The notes: generated from the letters alone by a model not told the origin. A stretch of 64,000 bases of DNA from Megamerina dolium (GCA_963854835.1 OY978527.1:16687584-16751583), one strand, 5' to 3'; positions 35,863-48,262 are shown, counted from the first letter of the stretch. Program-made: numbers and translations.

Positions 35863-37429
35863 ATTTTGTAATCTAAATCTTGGAAATCTCTTGCTTTTTC
35901 AAAAATGTATGCCGCTATATTGACTTCTGAGATGATTTTCTCATCAAGCGACCATTGTGAGTTTAGTACTCAGGCCAAATGAAATTGCCAACTCGCACTA
36001 TTTGTAATTTCTTGCCTTTTCCCTTCTGCCTTCGACTTCAAATTAGAAAATAATAATCAAAATTTCACCTGGGTGATGATGACTGTGGCAGTGCAAGTAA
36101 ACCGACAGCTGTTTCTACTTCCTCAGTCTTGAAAAATGTCTATGTATTTTCTGTCGTAGGAAAACAATCAAATGGCAAATAACATTTTGGGAGAAAAAAA
36201 AAAATCTCTACAGCTATGCCATTCAATTTTTTCACATTCTTACTAGTTTTCTCCCCTACAAAAAATTCCACGGCTTTTATTATTTCCTCTTTTATATTTA
36301 TCGCTTTTACTTATCACATGGAGTATTGTAAATTGGACAAGAAAGGAAAGCAACTAAGAGAAAAATGGAAAGAAATTGATTTTGTTCCTTCAACGACATG
36401 ACAAAGACAGCAAAGCGAAAACGAACGAAATGAATTCTTTACCTTTTTGTTCAACAAAAGACGAGAAGCAATCCAATCTGGCAGGCAGAAGGACGGATGA
36501 GGCAAAGGGATGGACGATAGCGTCAATCAGCCAAGATATGGAAACGGACAGACAGACGGATGAACGGACTGATAGATAGTAGGAAATCGTATTGCTACTT
36601 GCATAAATGGAATAAGAGACTACAACGACAAATGTCATTTGTCGTCGTCGTCGTCGTCGTCATCGTCATTACTTTTCGTTTATGTACGAGTACTAGCAAA
36701 ACAAGGAGAAGAAGCTGAAGCATAAAGAAATATCCTTGAAAACAGTCCAATTTCGATTTGATATTATTTTTAGACAATGTTATTGAATGAATGTATACAA
36801 ATGCTGACAAAATGTTTTAGCTAGCGAATCGACTAAAGATTATACAAGACGTGCGTAACCATGGTAATGATGAATGACAGCTTATAAGCGTTTTAATATT
36901 GAAATTGACATTTTTCGATGTGTGATAAAACATAAAAACATGTTAGAAATGACAATCTAACGAGAAGCTATTGTAAATCTTCATTAAATGTCCCCATATT
37001 AAAGGAATTCTTCATCTTCAACGAGAAGACAAAACTTTCATCGCCAAAATCCAATTCCCTTCAAATAAAGACACAATTAAGTAAGTGAGCTCTGTTGATG
37101 GTTTGAAATGAATGAAATCCTCCATACGCAGGGTTAGGTTAGGGTTTTGTGATTGCCCTCTCTATGAGAGGACACACTTAGGCCAGAAAGGGCCGCCGTG
37201 ATTGCAGCGAGTTCGTGGAATCAGACGGCTCAGACGGCCAACGTACTATGTACTGAGCTATGACACTTTAACATGAGTCCAGCAATTGTACGGAGCAAAA
37301 TTTCGCCTACCTGACTCAGCGATGTACATAAAATTAGGATTATTTCAGACATTTTTTTCAATAAACTGCCATAATAAAATTTCCAAATATTTGGAGCAAC
37401 CTAGTTTTTAAGTTTTACAGCCATTACGA
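35863..37429. other. non-coding DNA, no gene seen
   Basis: A (GTC)n run lies at 36641-36667. A GGTTAGGTTAGGG-containing block lies near 37130-37200. The overlapping frames at 36216-36638 on both strands have no family match. Confidence 0.6.
36641..36667. repeat. (GTC)n microsatellite
   Basis: About seven perfect GTC units followed by CATCGTCAT. Confidence 0.95.
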
Positions 37430-38683
37430 AAACCTAAACTCTGTGGGGGAGCCCACATAAGAGGTGGAAATAGAGGGCTGGTGCTCTTGAAGGTTTAATC
37501 ACACATTTCACCGCTCGAAAAGCGATTCATACACAGTTCATGGGATAATTGCAAATAGTTAGAGACAGAGGGTAAGATTGTTTGAGCAAATATATTGAGA
37601 ATGAAAAATTTGTTGGCATTCCGCCATGAATTTTAGGGACGATTTATGGACAGCTATGGGATATTTAAATGTTTTTGCGTCCTTTTTTTGTATGAGAGTC
37701 CCCTTAAGGGTTGTACATGGGGCTAAAAATGTTTGACGTAAATGTTTGGAACAAAAATTCATAGATCTCAGCCATACATTCCACCCGCTATGGGACGATC
37801 CCTGGGAAGCTATATGCTTGAGGATTTGATGTGTTTTTAAGTTACGTTTGATGTGTTTTAATTGCGTGCAGAAAACATTTTAGGGATGAAATATTAAAAA
37901 AAGGATCGGTCATACATTTTATCGCTTTTGGGGCGACTCGTCGGTGGACATTAAGACATTTTTCGACTTTTTTTTCGAGTTTTTCTGTAATTTTGTGTGA
38001 AAGCTCTCTTAACGGATTAAAGCAAATATTGATGACGAAAAGCCAATGTGGATCAGTCATACATTTCACAGCTCTAGGAACGATTCCTGTACAAGTATGA
38101 GGTTATTTGTCGATTTTTAAGCTTTTGTTTTATAATCATTTTGTATTAGAAAACCGTGAACAGATAGGAGACACAGAATAACTATGTGCGAAGAAAATGT
38201 TGGCGAAGAAAAATTAATGTGGATCCGTTATCCCCGCTCTAGGGGAGATTCTTGGACAACTATGAGAATTTTTCATCGATTTACATTTGTGTTTATGTTC
38301 CTTTTACATGGGAAAAATCTGAACAGATAAGAAATAGGGGGTAACTGTGTTTGAACAAAATGTCAACAAGCAAAAATTAATGCGGGCTAGTCATACATTT
38401 CGTAACGGAAGCTACGATTTTTGGATTGCTTGTCGATTTTGTGTGTGATTTTACGGGTCATATTTTATCCGAATCCCCTTGCTAGGCAATTGTTGCTGAG
38501 CAAGGGGCATCGTCGATTAAAAAGAAAAGACACACTGAATATGCTGTAAAATTGCTACATCTCGCGACTCACCAAATTGTGATGGAACGTAGGGGATATC
38601 ACATAGTTTTATTTAGTTTGTAAGATTTTAATACTTATTGTTAGTTTCTTGTATAAGAAAGATTCAATAAAAAAAAATAAGCT

Positions 38684-38714
<31 letters not shown>

Positions 38715-38960
38715 TTTATGGCAGCCCTCTTAAGGGATGGATGTTGAAAGGAAATGTGCATGCGTTAAAAAAATGGCAGTCGGTCATACATTTCATCGTT
38801 CTGGGTGCTGTTCCCTGGCAGCTATTCGTCTATTTGTCGATTTTCAGATGATTTTGCGTCAATTTTATAATGGGAGTCCCCACAAAAAGGTGCAATTATG
38901 GAATAATTGCATTCAGAAAAAATGTTGGAGAGTAAATTTTAAAATTTCCCAGAAAATGTT
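37430..38960 (+). repeat. family 1 tandem array (about eight diverged ~135-170-bp units)
   Basis: The motif GTCATACATTT (with variants) recurs near 37498, 37771, 37910, 38056, 38226, 38390 and 38784. In each unit it is followed by a CTCTAGGAACGATTCCTGG-like segment, a TGTCGATTTT segment, then a TATGGGAGTCCCCTTAAGGG-like segment. Unit spacing is 135-170 bp except where the retroposon at 38469-38710 intervenes and at the first, looser unit. Other scattered units are listed separately. Non-coding; the small open frames here are incidental. Confidence 0.8.
38469..38710 (+). mobile_element. poly(A)-tailed retroposon of unknown source with 9-bp target duplication
   Basis: An insert of 242 bp breaks a family 1 unit. 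It ends in a pure A run (about 38684-38710), preceded by AATAAA at 38666-38671, the spacing of a normal polyadenylation signal. ATATTTTAT flanks it at 38460-38468 and 38711-38719. It could be the 3' end of a LINE mRNA or of a host transcript (processed pseudogene). No reading frame is recognisable. Confidence 0.88.
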
Positions 38961-40368
38961 TGTAGTAAAATAAGGTTTTTCGCACCTTTAAGGCGTATGT
39001 ATTGCGCAATAATTAAAAGAAAATTAGCTGAAAATATCGTATATTGATTTAATTCACAAAAAACATACATATATCGTGTAATATGTTGACGAAATTCCAA
39101 AAAAGGATTATCAATACAATCTTTGATTGACAATATTTTTTTACACTAAGCAGCCAACTAATTGGCTGCTTAACAAAAATTCCTATTTTGAATGTCTTTC
39201 CACTACGTCTTACGTTGCTCATTATCAACACAACTTAAATTCCATGACTTGGTAATAAAATCTATTTAATAATGTCATACTCACACACACACACACACAC
39301 ACACGCATATGTGGAATTTACTCCATCTCATAATATGGGTAATATGTGATTGTACTCGTACTTGGGAGTATGTTTGAAAAGAATGGGGATGGAATATAAT
39401 GACATGGTATGCTCAAATAAGGTAGAAGAAAAATAAAACTTTTTCACACAAAATTAACAGGAAAACAGCTAAACAGCTCAACTTTCTCCTACACATTCGT
39501 TATAATAAAACTCTATGACGGACGGTGGAGTGAGAGTGTAGAGTGTAGAGAAGGCACACATGAATGACACTCCACCATTAACAATAAAATCAGTACGATG
39601 ACGATGATGATAATGATGATGATGAAAAGCCACTAACAAAAACAGAAACATTTCGTTTTCTTTGTCATTTTAGCAGTTTGTGAAGTGTGAGTGTGTACTA
39701 ACTATAGATGATGCACCCTACCATTATTTGTCTAGCCACCTTTGATGCTTTGCTTTTGTTGCATTGCCTTTATTGAATCAGGTGTGTGTGTGTGTGTGTG
39801 TATACATACATAAATGGTATGAGTCCATATGCCAAATGTCTAACTCGTGTTGCAAATAATTCTAATTTCTATTTCTATTAGGGGATGCTGCTTTTGTGGG
39901 CGAGTACGTATACGTGTGATATGATTCTGTTGTAATGTGTCTAACAGCATCCCTCACTCATGTCCAACCTCAGGTTCAATGTAGAGCAGATGCCTGCTGT
40001 TTGTCTAAAGAACAAACAAAATCTTCCAAATAAATAAAATAATAAAACCGTAAGTCGTGAGTTTGATTGTGTATGTATGTATTTGTTGGTTTAATAAATC
40101 GTTCGAAGTATGATATGTGCACAAGGTGAGCATAGAATCGAGTCTAGTAAATATTGGGTCAATGGAGGGAAAAAGTACTAGACCCTCTGGTTTAATACAA
40201 AATTAGAGTGGACTAATGAAGCTTAATTCAAACAAAAAAAAATATTATATGGGGAAAAAATATCGAGTTTTCCTCTAACTTCGTGAAATTCTTATTTATT
40301 TGACGGAGCTCAACCTTTTTCCCCATCACCTCAATATATGCTCCTTTTCTGAGTTTTATTAAACTACA
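38961..40368. other. non-coding DNA with simple repeats
   Basis: (AC)n at 39281-39304, a GATGAT-rich patch at 39598-39627 and (GT)n at 39782-39802. No gene recognised. Confidence 0.65.
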
Positions 40369-40675
40369 AACTCAGTGGTTAATGCATTGGCCTTTTGATC
40401 TGTAGATCGTGGGTTCAATTCCCGTCAGTGACAATTGTAATATCGAAGAGTTTTTCTTTCGAATGGTATCCATGAATTTCCCACAATTTCCCATGAAAAA
40501 CCTTCTAAAACTGTGTCTGTGACAAAGTGATATCACAAAAGTTCTACCGTTCGGAAGCGGTGAATATATGTATGCAGATCCCTTCGAATACTGTCCAAAA
40601 TTGAACACGCACAACATTACTGGAAGAGAACCTTGGCTAAAGCTCCCTTTGGGGCTTACAAGTGCCACATATTTA
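40369..40675 (+). repeat. tRNA-derived SINE, 5'-truncated and diverged
   Basis: It starts at CTCAGTGGTTAATGCATTGG, has an intact B box (GGTTCAATTCC), and keeps the body order: TCGAATGGTATCCATG, TTCTACCGTTCGGAAGCGG, GGAAGAGAACCTTGGC, then GGGGCTTACAAGTGCCACA. It lacks the GGCAAGCAATTGGCAATTCT segment. Confidence 0.85.
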
Positions 40676-43019
40676 TTAAAAATTTGTTTATTTTAAATAA
40701 CACAACCCCACTATAAAAAGAAGATATGATGTCCGACACACAGCTCGATCATATTTTATGGATCAGTGAATCTGAAACTTTACTCGGACTTCCGTTATCA
40801 CTCTCAGTTTTCTTTCTAATCTCAAAAACATTGTGTTATACGATGTCGAAAAGCCGACCACGGATTATGATTCATCGATGACCTAAAATCTATGTAATGT
40901 GGCTCCTCGGCTTCATCGGGCATCCTACTTTTTTTAAAGGGCCAAATCCTGGTTCGGTTTTCCGATGATAGATGTCTACTCAGATCCATAGAGTAATATA
41001 TATTTTTTTTTGTTGTGGGGTTATGAAATTATGTTCGCACGTTGTGAGCTTATTACTCTGATATTTCAACTGACAGCGCTGTCATTTCTCTAAGCTTTTA
41101 AGTGCTCGTTTTACAATGAACCGTTACGTGATCAATAAAGTGCTGAAATTGTCAAAACTTAGTGTACAAATTCACCTTAAGTGCCAAAAATTTTATCGCA
41201 AGTTACGAGGTTCGGCGAAATATCAGAAAAAATGGCGGAGAAGTGCCTAAACGTTGCAGCGTCGAATCATTTAGGAATTGTATTTAATAATATTGCCGCT
41301 ATTGTTGCCGAAAGTTCACATCACCCCCTCAATTTCCAAGTTCTCGCTGTTTATCAAAATGTAGACTTTTTGGCTTTGTTGAATCGATGAATTTTTCACA
41401 AATATATTAATCTATTCATAAAAGAACTAAAATTCTAAGACCCCAAAGATTGGATGCAGATGGAGATGCATCCAAAATATGACGTTTTTAATGGAGCTTC
41501 ATTTACAAGCCCAATTTATGTATTTGAAATGATGGATTTGAATGTTCCCTGAATCCGAAGAAACTCACCGCTATACGTACGTCTTTCAAAACAACAAAAC
41601 TGCGATTACTATCAATGGGGACCAAAGCAACCCCAGAAGTCTAGGTTGGATCCGAGACATGCATCTCCCAAAATGAAAGCAAGTATGCGATGACTGTAGA
41701 GTGTAGACCTGAACAGTCAACAATAATATCAAAAGTTCCGAAGAAACTCATTGCTTGATGGAGATTTAGATCCAGCGGCCTCGTTGTGGGGTCTTACTCT
41801 CAATAGATACTAATCCATTGCACAAAAGTGTTAAGATACCCATAAAATTCACTGAAACTCATGGTTTGCTGAAGATTTTGGTCAACAGAATATTGTGATT
41901 TTATATCATTGCCAAATTGTCCCATAATTTTTCTCCAATACAATATGTAGAGCTATAAATACCATACTCGTATGTATTAAGGGCTTATGCATTTTTTTGT
42001 ATACGAATCTCTTTGTCTCTTTGCTTATGCTTTCATGTCTTTTTGTTTTCGGCTTTCATCTAATTGCTCTTGCTATTGCTCTTCTTATTTACAATTAGTT
42101 TTATGAACTTATGTATGTGGGTCGATGAACAGGTGAAATGGTAGATTTCATAATTTCTATTGCTCTACTCGTAGTTATAATTATTATTACGTATTACATC
42201 ATTAATTAGCCATCTCATAGTGCCAGATATGAAATTTGAATGAGATGAAAGCTTAAGATTTCTTTGTAAGCGAGCAGCAACTAAAACGTGTAGTCCTTAG
42301 AAACGTTTTTTGGAGGGTTTTCTTTAGTGTTTCAACGAAATAACTCAACTGAAAGACTTAGAGTATTAAATTTGAGCAAAGCTGTCAAAGGATAAAGCAT
42401 TTCGAATGTAATCATCTTAAAAATAAAAGAGCAAAGCCAATGGAGTATTAAGGAATAATTTTCTTTGTCAGGCAATGCAACTCTAAAGCTTTGTTGATGA
42501 TGATGTCATAAAAGTCCATAAAAATCCTCAACAGAAAGGAAATTTTTTAGGATTCTCTTGGAAAACCATTATTATTGACAGACCTGATCAAGATATTAGA
42601 ACAATTTCAAATAGTGAGGCGTCCCAAAAGTAAAACTACGAGGTTTACGCGGCATGACTGGGATTTCGACGTCACAAAATTGCTGACGAGCTAGAAAAAA
42701 ATGGCTACGACCCAAACTGCAAAGCAAATTAGCAAAAAATATTCTTTATAATCCATTTGCAAATCACTTTTATTGACGAAAGCGTTCAAAACATGAGGTA
42801 TGGAACCTCATAACGTTTCGGGTGATTAAAAAAAAAAGAAGAAGAAGGCAATGCTGCAGTCCCTTTCTAGAAAGGACTTTTTTGACATTTCCTTAACAAA
42901 CTACGTTTATTGTATGAAGAACGGAATGATATTCGCTGCAGATTGAAGTTTAGAAAGGGGGTTTTCTAGAAAACGAATTGTATTGCGTACGCAAAATTGA
43001 TGAAAGATTGACCCTGGAT
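40676..43019. other. unclassified non-coding DNA
   Basis: No gene supported over 2.3 kb. The block 41060-41400 is less AT-rich and has a 69-codon frame (41181-41390) with no family match. I see no inverted repeats or splice-bounded frame that would make it a gene. Confidence 0.5.
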
Positions 43020-43960
43020 GACAAAGAGTAAGATGTTGGTTGGTTGGTTTAGGTGCTGCTCGGTAGACAGAAACCCAGAAACTCAATTAACACATAGAAA
43101 AGCTCCGTTTTGATACACCACTTCTGGAACCACTGAAGTGAGCTCTATACGAACCATCTTGATCCGTTAATAAACCTGCTAATGTCGTCTATTTTGTTTC
43201 CAGCAATTTCATTTACGCTATCGATTATGAATTTCTCTCGAGTTCTATGTCGTAGAGCTCTCAAACTTGGGCACACACACACATAGATAGTGGAAAACCG
43301 TCTACTTAGATCCCTCTTGTTTCCAGCTTCGGCATCTGTCGTTGTAGGGCCATTCTATTTGCTCTGCATGGTCCCCTATCGGACAGTAACCGGCAGTAGT
43401 GGAAATGATAATGAAGAAATCTGTTGCATTTCATATTTTACAGGCGCCAGTTCTTGACCACCTGGTTTCTGCCTGCATTCGAGACCGTAAGTAGAGCTCT
43501 CTTTTGATGGCGCTAAGAGGGTTTCCAACAGTTACCGACTCGGCATCGCTGTTAGTTACCCCCCTGTTCATCCGCTTTCTCGTTTCCTTCTATGTTCCTG
43601 TGACCAGGTACCCAGACGAGAGTGACGTCCATTTTGCATGCTAGTGTGTTGAGCTCTTCCTTACATTGTCTTATGATTACTGAGTTTGTTATCGGTGATA
43701 TCAATGCCAGAAATGCCGTACTTTGAAATGAAGTACTTTGATACTTCAAGATCCTTGCAATACTTTCTGCGAAAGTCCAACTTTGGGATGATGTAATCTG
43801 ATGCTTTGCCAGTTTATCCATGGCCTTCTACGACTTTTTTATGTCCAATATTCTTCGCGTTCCACAGGCCACCTTCTCAGCGAACGCGGCAATCAGAATT
43901 AGAGAAGGTATCATTTTTGTATCATTTTTTGTTTTGTAGAATTGTTATTAACATTGTAAT
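43020..43960 (-). pseudogene. LINE ORF2 fragment: RNase H and zinc-knuckle tail
   Basis: The minus-strand frame 43552-43821 ends in VTLVWVPGHRNIEGNEKADE, the C-terminal core of the RNase H domain found in the I/R1/LOA group of insect LINEs. Downstream on the minus strand, in other frames, the Cys-containing tail is traceable (NDRCRSWKQEG, then a degraded FHYLCVCVP). The frame then runs into KIDDISRFINGS, and the element ends near 43020. RT and endonuclease are missing. Frameshifts and stops make it inactive. Its sequence differs clearly from the RNase H fragment at 50405-51234, so these are two LINE families. Confidence 0.85.
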
Positions 43961-45199
43961 TCATAGTCGATGCTCTTAAAAAAGTAAATGTTTGACTTTC
44001 TGAAAAAAAAGCTCTCGAATTTGTAGAGTTCCAGCAGTTAAACCATGGAACTCGTGCCCAAAAAATCATCGTACATCATTTCAGAAGGAACGTACGCTTC
44101 GCAATCGTGTGAACGGACTAGTTTGCGGACTGGCAGGGTCTTATTGATCTGATATGGTCTGGATACGGAAGTAACTTGCGTTACTCAATCGTGTGAGCTT
44201 TATCTAAAATATTTTTTTAAAGAAATATGGAAGCAGCTGCCTAAAACTCATCAAACTTGGCAATAATTGTTTTAATTTATTTTGGTGCGCCTCCATACAT
44301 ACTTCCTTGTGAACGTACCTGTATTAATGAAGTAATTGAGACTGAATCTGAATAACAAGCAAAATAGGCAGACGGAAGGCTAGAATGTTGGACGGTTGGA
44401 CGGTTGGACGGTCGTATGGTTGATTTAATAGAGTTCTAGTCCAGTTGCTCAATAAACATTGACACAGAAATGTATATGAAAATGTTGCTTGCCAACGGAA
44501 AAGGCAGTCAGGGGGGGGGGGGGGGGGGGTAAAGACATTTAAAATGCGACAAAATGGCATAGCATAACATATAAGCAAATTGTCGTCCTTGTCCGCAGTG
44601 AGTCCGCATAAAATATTCTACTATTCACAAACATACTCGTACATTCTCATTAAATTAGATGTACAAGTATGTATGTAAGTGGGTCAAAGAACAGAGCAAA
44701 CGAATGTACAAAGAATGGACGAATGGACAGAGAACATATTTTACATATTTACATTAGGCCATAATACGTAGTGTACTATGTATCTGAGCATGATACCTAC
44801 AAAATGAGAAGCATATGTATGTTGTTATATCGTACATGTGTAACGACTTTAGTAATTTGACTCATATGCTGATGATGATGATGATGATGATGATGGCGAT
44901 GTCGATGATGTCTATGAAATTTGATTGAAATGAGCCAAGGCAAAAAAAAAAAAACATAAGTGTAATAATAAAAGGCAACTTTCATCACAAAATTATTCAA
45001 TTTCAGAATTATTGAAATGAAATGTATCTAAATGGGTATTGTGTGATAATCAAATGGCAATTTAAGATATGCCATTTGTATTCAATTGATTATCATATTG
45101 ATTTTAATAATTCTAAGTAATCATGGATACGATTCTGGCCCAAAAGTTGTTACCTGAAAGCTTCTTGTATTAACTTTTAAAAAATATTCGAAATAAATA
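43961..45199. other. non-coding DNA with unusual simple repeats
   Basis: It contains a GGTTGGAC octamer repeat (about three units, 44388-44415), a pure run of 19 G at 44511-44529 and (GAT)n at 44871-44895. CGCTTCGCAATCGTGTGAAC near 44096 and GCGTTACTCAATCGTGTGAGC near 44180 are imperfect direct repeats. No gene. Confidence 0.6.
44511..44529 (+). repeat. run of 19 guanines
   Basis: A homopolymer of 19 G in otherwise AT-rich DNA. Runs this long can form quadruplexes and are prone to sequencing length error, so the exact count is uncertain. Confidence 0.9.
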
Positions 45200-45570
45200 T
45201 AAGGGATTCGTATAAAATTGAAAGTCAATGGAGTGGAGGTAAGTTAATTATGAGACGACTTTATCGATTTCCAGATGGATGCTTTTAAGTTGATTTTGTA
45301 GGGAAGCCTCCCTAAGAAGTTTACTTCTGTTCAGAAAAAATATTGAGTAATGAAAACTTATAGTGGCAAGTCATATATTATAAACTTCTAGTACTCTTGC
45401 TGTGTGAAATTTTTATAAAAACGTAATTTTTTTTTGGAGACCACCTCTAAGGAGTAGGAATCAGGAACGAAAAAAACAAATGTTTAGTAGAAAAATAAAT
45501 GGGCATCAGACATACGTTGCCCAAGTTCGAGGTGCGATTCTGGATATTTTAATGAATCTTTCAACTTTCA
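45200..45570 (+). repeat. family 1 dispersed repeat units
   Basis: GTTGATTTTGTAGGGAAGCC, GTTCAGAAAAAATATTGAG and TAAATGGGCATCAGACATACG identify two diverged units just upstream of the LINE at 45683. Confidence 0.65.
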
Positions 45571-45682
45571 TCAATTTGTTGTAGTTAACGGATTCGAATT
45601 ATGCCACGACAAACACATTTGGAAATGTTCCTTTCATTTGCAGGATTTTTTGTTTGAAATTTTGACTATATAGTATACACAT

Positions 45683-47620
45683 TTTCTTGTCGCTGGCGAT
45701 TTCAATGCAAATCACATATACTGGTTGTCCAGGTTGATGTCTCCTAAAGGTCGTCAACTATATAATGCTCTTGGAAGAGATCTAGACGTCATCCAACATA
45801 CCCGAAGACATGACAGTAAAACCGTCTTTTGATTTATCATCGGATCATTCTCCAGTTTTTATAACATTAACGAAACTCAATATCATTCCTAATATCCAAA
45901 GCAAGCAATTCATATATTGGAAGGCATTCAGAAATAAAGTAAGTGAAAAAATAGACATAATGCAGTAGATCGTTTAAATAGAACATTGCAATGACCGAGG
46001 CTACTCAGAGTAAAATCCGATATCGATAGTCTCATAGCAACTAAAAGGCAAGCTAGGCGAGAATGGCAAAGAATCAGGTCTCCAAAAGTGAAACAGAATT
46101 TAAACAATGCTACAAAAGCTCCTAAAAACGCAATATCTAGAAAGGCTTGACCCTGAAAAAGGAAATAAATTTTCTTTATGGAGAGCTGCGAAAAAATTCA
46201 AGTCTCCCATAGATAAATAACCGCCACTTAGAACAACTGATGGATCCTGGGCGCGCGCTGATGAGGAAAAATGTTGTTTTCTAACCAAACACTTGAGAAG
46301 AATATTTCAACAAACTATCACCATACCGCATATAGTTCAAAATTCTGTTATTTTACGTTATAACGACGTCAATGAAGCAGTTTGTGTGAATTCAAACCCT
46401 AAAAAAGCTCCCGGCAACGATAATATATCGGGCAAGTAGCTCTGACATAGCTATTTTGTTTTTTACGGTGATTTTTAACGGTATTCTTAGTTATGGCTAC
46501 TTCCCAAAACAATGGATGATTTCAAAAATAATAATGATTTCTAAGTCTGGAAAAGACCCAACTGTGTCGTCATCATATAGACCTATCAGACTTCTACCTC
46601 ATTTTTTATAAAAAGTTTTGAGAAAATACTGCTGCAGAATATCATGCCAATTGTTACACCAAATAAAATTATACCGAATCACCAATTTGGCTTTAGAAAA
46701 GGTCATGGCACTATTGAAGAAGTGCATAGGATCGCCAAAGAGATTAACAACGCATTTCTGAACAAAAAATATTGCTTTGCAATATTCTTGGATGTAGCCC
46801 ACGCTTTTGATAAAGTGTGGCACGAGGGCTTAATGTATAAGATGACGCAATATTTCCCAGGAAATACTTACAAGCTCTTCAGTTCTTATTTACTTTGCCG
46901 AAAATTTAAATTGAATTACAATTCTTTTACATCAAGGCTGGCGTTCCTCAAGGGACTGTTGTAGGACCATTCCTATATTTGATATATACTGCTGATCTTT
47001 CACTGCATTTGAATTATGTTAGTTTCTACTTTCGCAGATGATACTGCAATCATCGGCAAAATCATCTGTTCTCATAATGATCATATAAGCGCATCCAGAA
47101 GTCTGTCCGCCCATTTAGATCTTCTTGAAAAGTGGCTTGCAAAGTGGCGCACCAAAGTAAATGAAGCAAAGAGCGTTCACGTCACTTTCACGCTGCGAAA
47201 AGAGTCATCTCCCCCTGTAAAGTTAAATAACATCATTGTACCTCAAGGAAATGATATTAAATACCTTGGAATCCATCCTGATAGAAGACAGACATGGACT
47301 GAAAATAAAGCCTCAGCAACTCTTTTGGCTAATTAATAAAAACTCTACGCTCAGTTTACCAAACAAAGTCCTGATATATAACGCCATCATATAACCTATT
47401 TGGTGCTATGGTGTAGAGCTGTGGAGTTCAGCCCGTTCTACAAATGTAGAAAAAATTCAGAGAATGCAAAATAAATTGCTCAGACGAATCACTGGTGCTG
47501 CGAAACAATGAAAAGTATAAAGCAAAGCTAGAATTTCATCCAAATCCTAAGTCGAAACAGCTGCTTGTGACTTCTAAAATCAATAGATTAAAGAGAAAGC
47601 TTTTTATGTCAACATAATAA
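45683..47620 (+). pseudogene. jockey-type LINE ORF2 pseudogene (endonuclease end, RT, C-terminus)
   Basis: A decayed non-LTR retrotransposon polyprotein copied by target-primed reverse transcription. In order: the last part of the apurinic-type endonuclease (LVAGDFNANHIYWLSRLMS), a linker with the SLWRAAKKFKSP and KKAPGNDNISG motifs, RT fingers (NHQFGFRKGHGTIEEVHRIA), palm motif A (FLDVAHAFDKVWHEGL), the catalytic FADD box at about 47033 (TFADDTAIIG), HLDLLEKWLAKWRTKVNEAK, and the thumb tail NDIKYLGIHPDRR. At the end comes KIQRMQNKLLRRITGA in a shifted frame. No RNase H follows, which fits the jockey clade. The first half of the endonuclease and all of ORF1 are absent (5' truncation). There are many stops and frameshifts; the longest open parts are 46644-46964 and 47016-47336. 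Confidence 0.9.
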
Positions 47621-47734
47621 AAACAATAATTATTCTTAATCCAGTTGTAAATTGTATATCTTGGCTTTGTGATTTTTTTGAAGGGGGTCTTTAAGTGTTA
47701 TTTCTTAAGCACATTGCTATTATAATAGTTTTTT

Positions 47735-48262
47735 AAGGTGCAACAAATATGTATTAAGACTCGAACCATATCTCAGCAACCAAGCGCGCCATCTATGTGT
47801 CAGCACATGCGTTTGAAGCTTCAACCTTCCTCTACGAACTGTCAAAATATCATGGCATTTGGTTGACATTTAATGTTTATTGACATTCATTTTACAAAAC
47901 ATTTTACATTTTACAAAGCGAGAAAAAAGTCGGCTCGGAATCAAGTCTGTGTGTTGAATCACTCGCCGTATTCACCTAATTTGGCACCGTGCGACTTTTT
48001 TTTTGTTCCCAAAACTGAAATTGAAGTTGAAAGGATGCTTTTTTGATGGCATCAAGACCATACAACGGGCTTCGACGAGGGCACTGGAGGCAATTCTGAA
48101 AAATGAGCTGGAACACGCGTTTGAATCACTCTTAAATCGGTGTAACAAGTGTATTGAATCAGGAGGAGATTATTTCGAATAAATATACCGAAAAATTAGC
48201 AGATATCGTGTTTTAATTGTGTTTTCTAGAGGCAGTCTTAATACATAATTGTCGCACCGTGT
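47735..48262 (+). mobile_element. mariner-like deletion derivative with TIRs
   Basis: The left end AGGTGCAACAAATATGTATT continues to AAGACT. The right end, read inverted, is CGGTGCGACAATTATGTATT followed by AAGACT. The two TIRs match over about 28 bp and are flanked by TA. Between them only the C-terminal transposase coding region survives (separate entry). Its TIRs differ from those of both the DD34D and DD41D families here. Confidence 0.85.
47945..48182 (+). pseudogene. mariner-like transposase, C-terminal remnant
   Basis: SPYSPNLAPCDFF retains the third catalytic aspartate context (NLAPCD). After a one-base frameshift in the T run near 48000, the frame continues to a natural stop at 48182, ending NKCIESGGDYFE, a usual mariner C-terminus. 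All of the DNA-binding domain and the first two catalytic residues are deleted. Confidence 0.82.

Noticed and set aside
37128..37145. GGTTAGGTTAGGG as interstitial telomere repeat
   Set aside because: Flies lack the TTAGG telomere repeat and only one to two units are present; the word belongs to a dispersed repeat also seen near 15490 and 15938.
37430..38960. CRISPR-like array
   Set aside because: The periodic units are about 165 bp, diverged and without short identical direct repeats; the genome is clearly eukaryotic.
42600..43000. Another DD41D tip (CGGGTGATTAAAAAA near 42820)
   Set aside because: Only one short end-like word, with no partner TIR and no transposase trace nearby.
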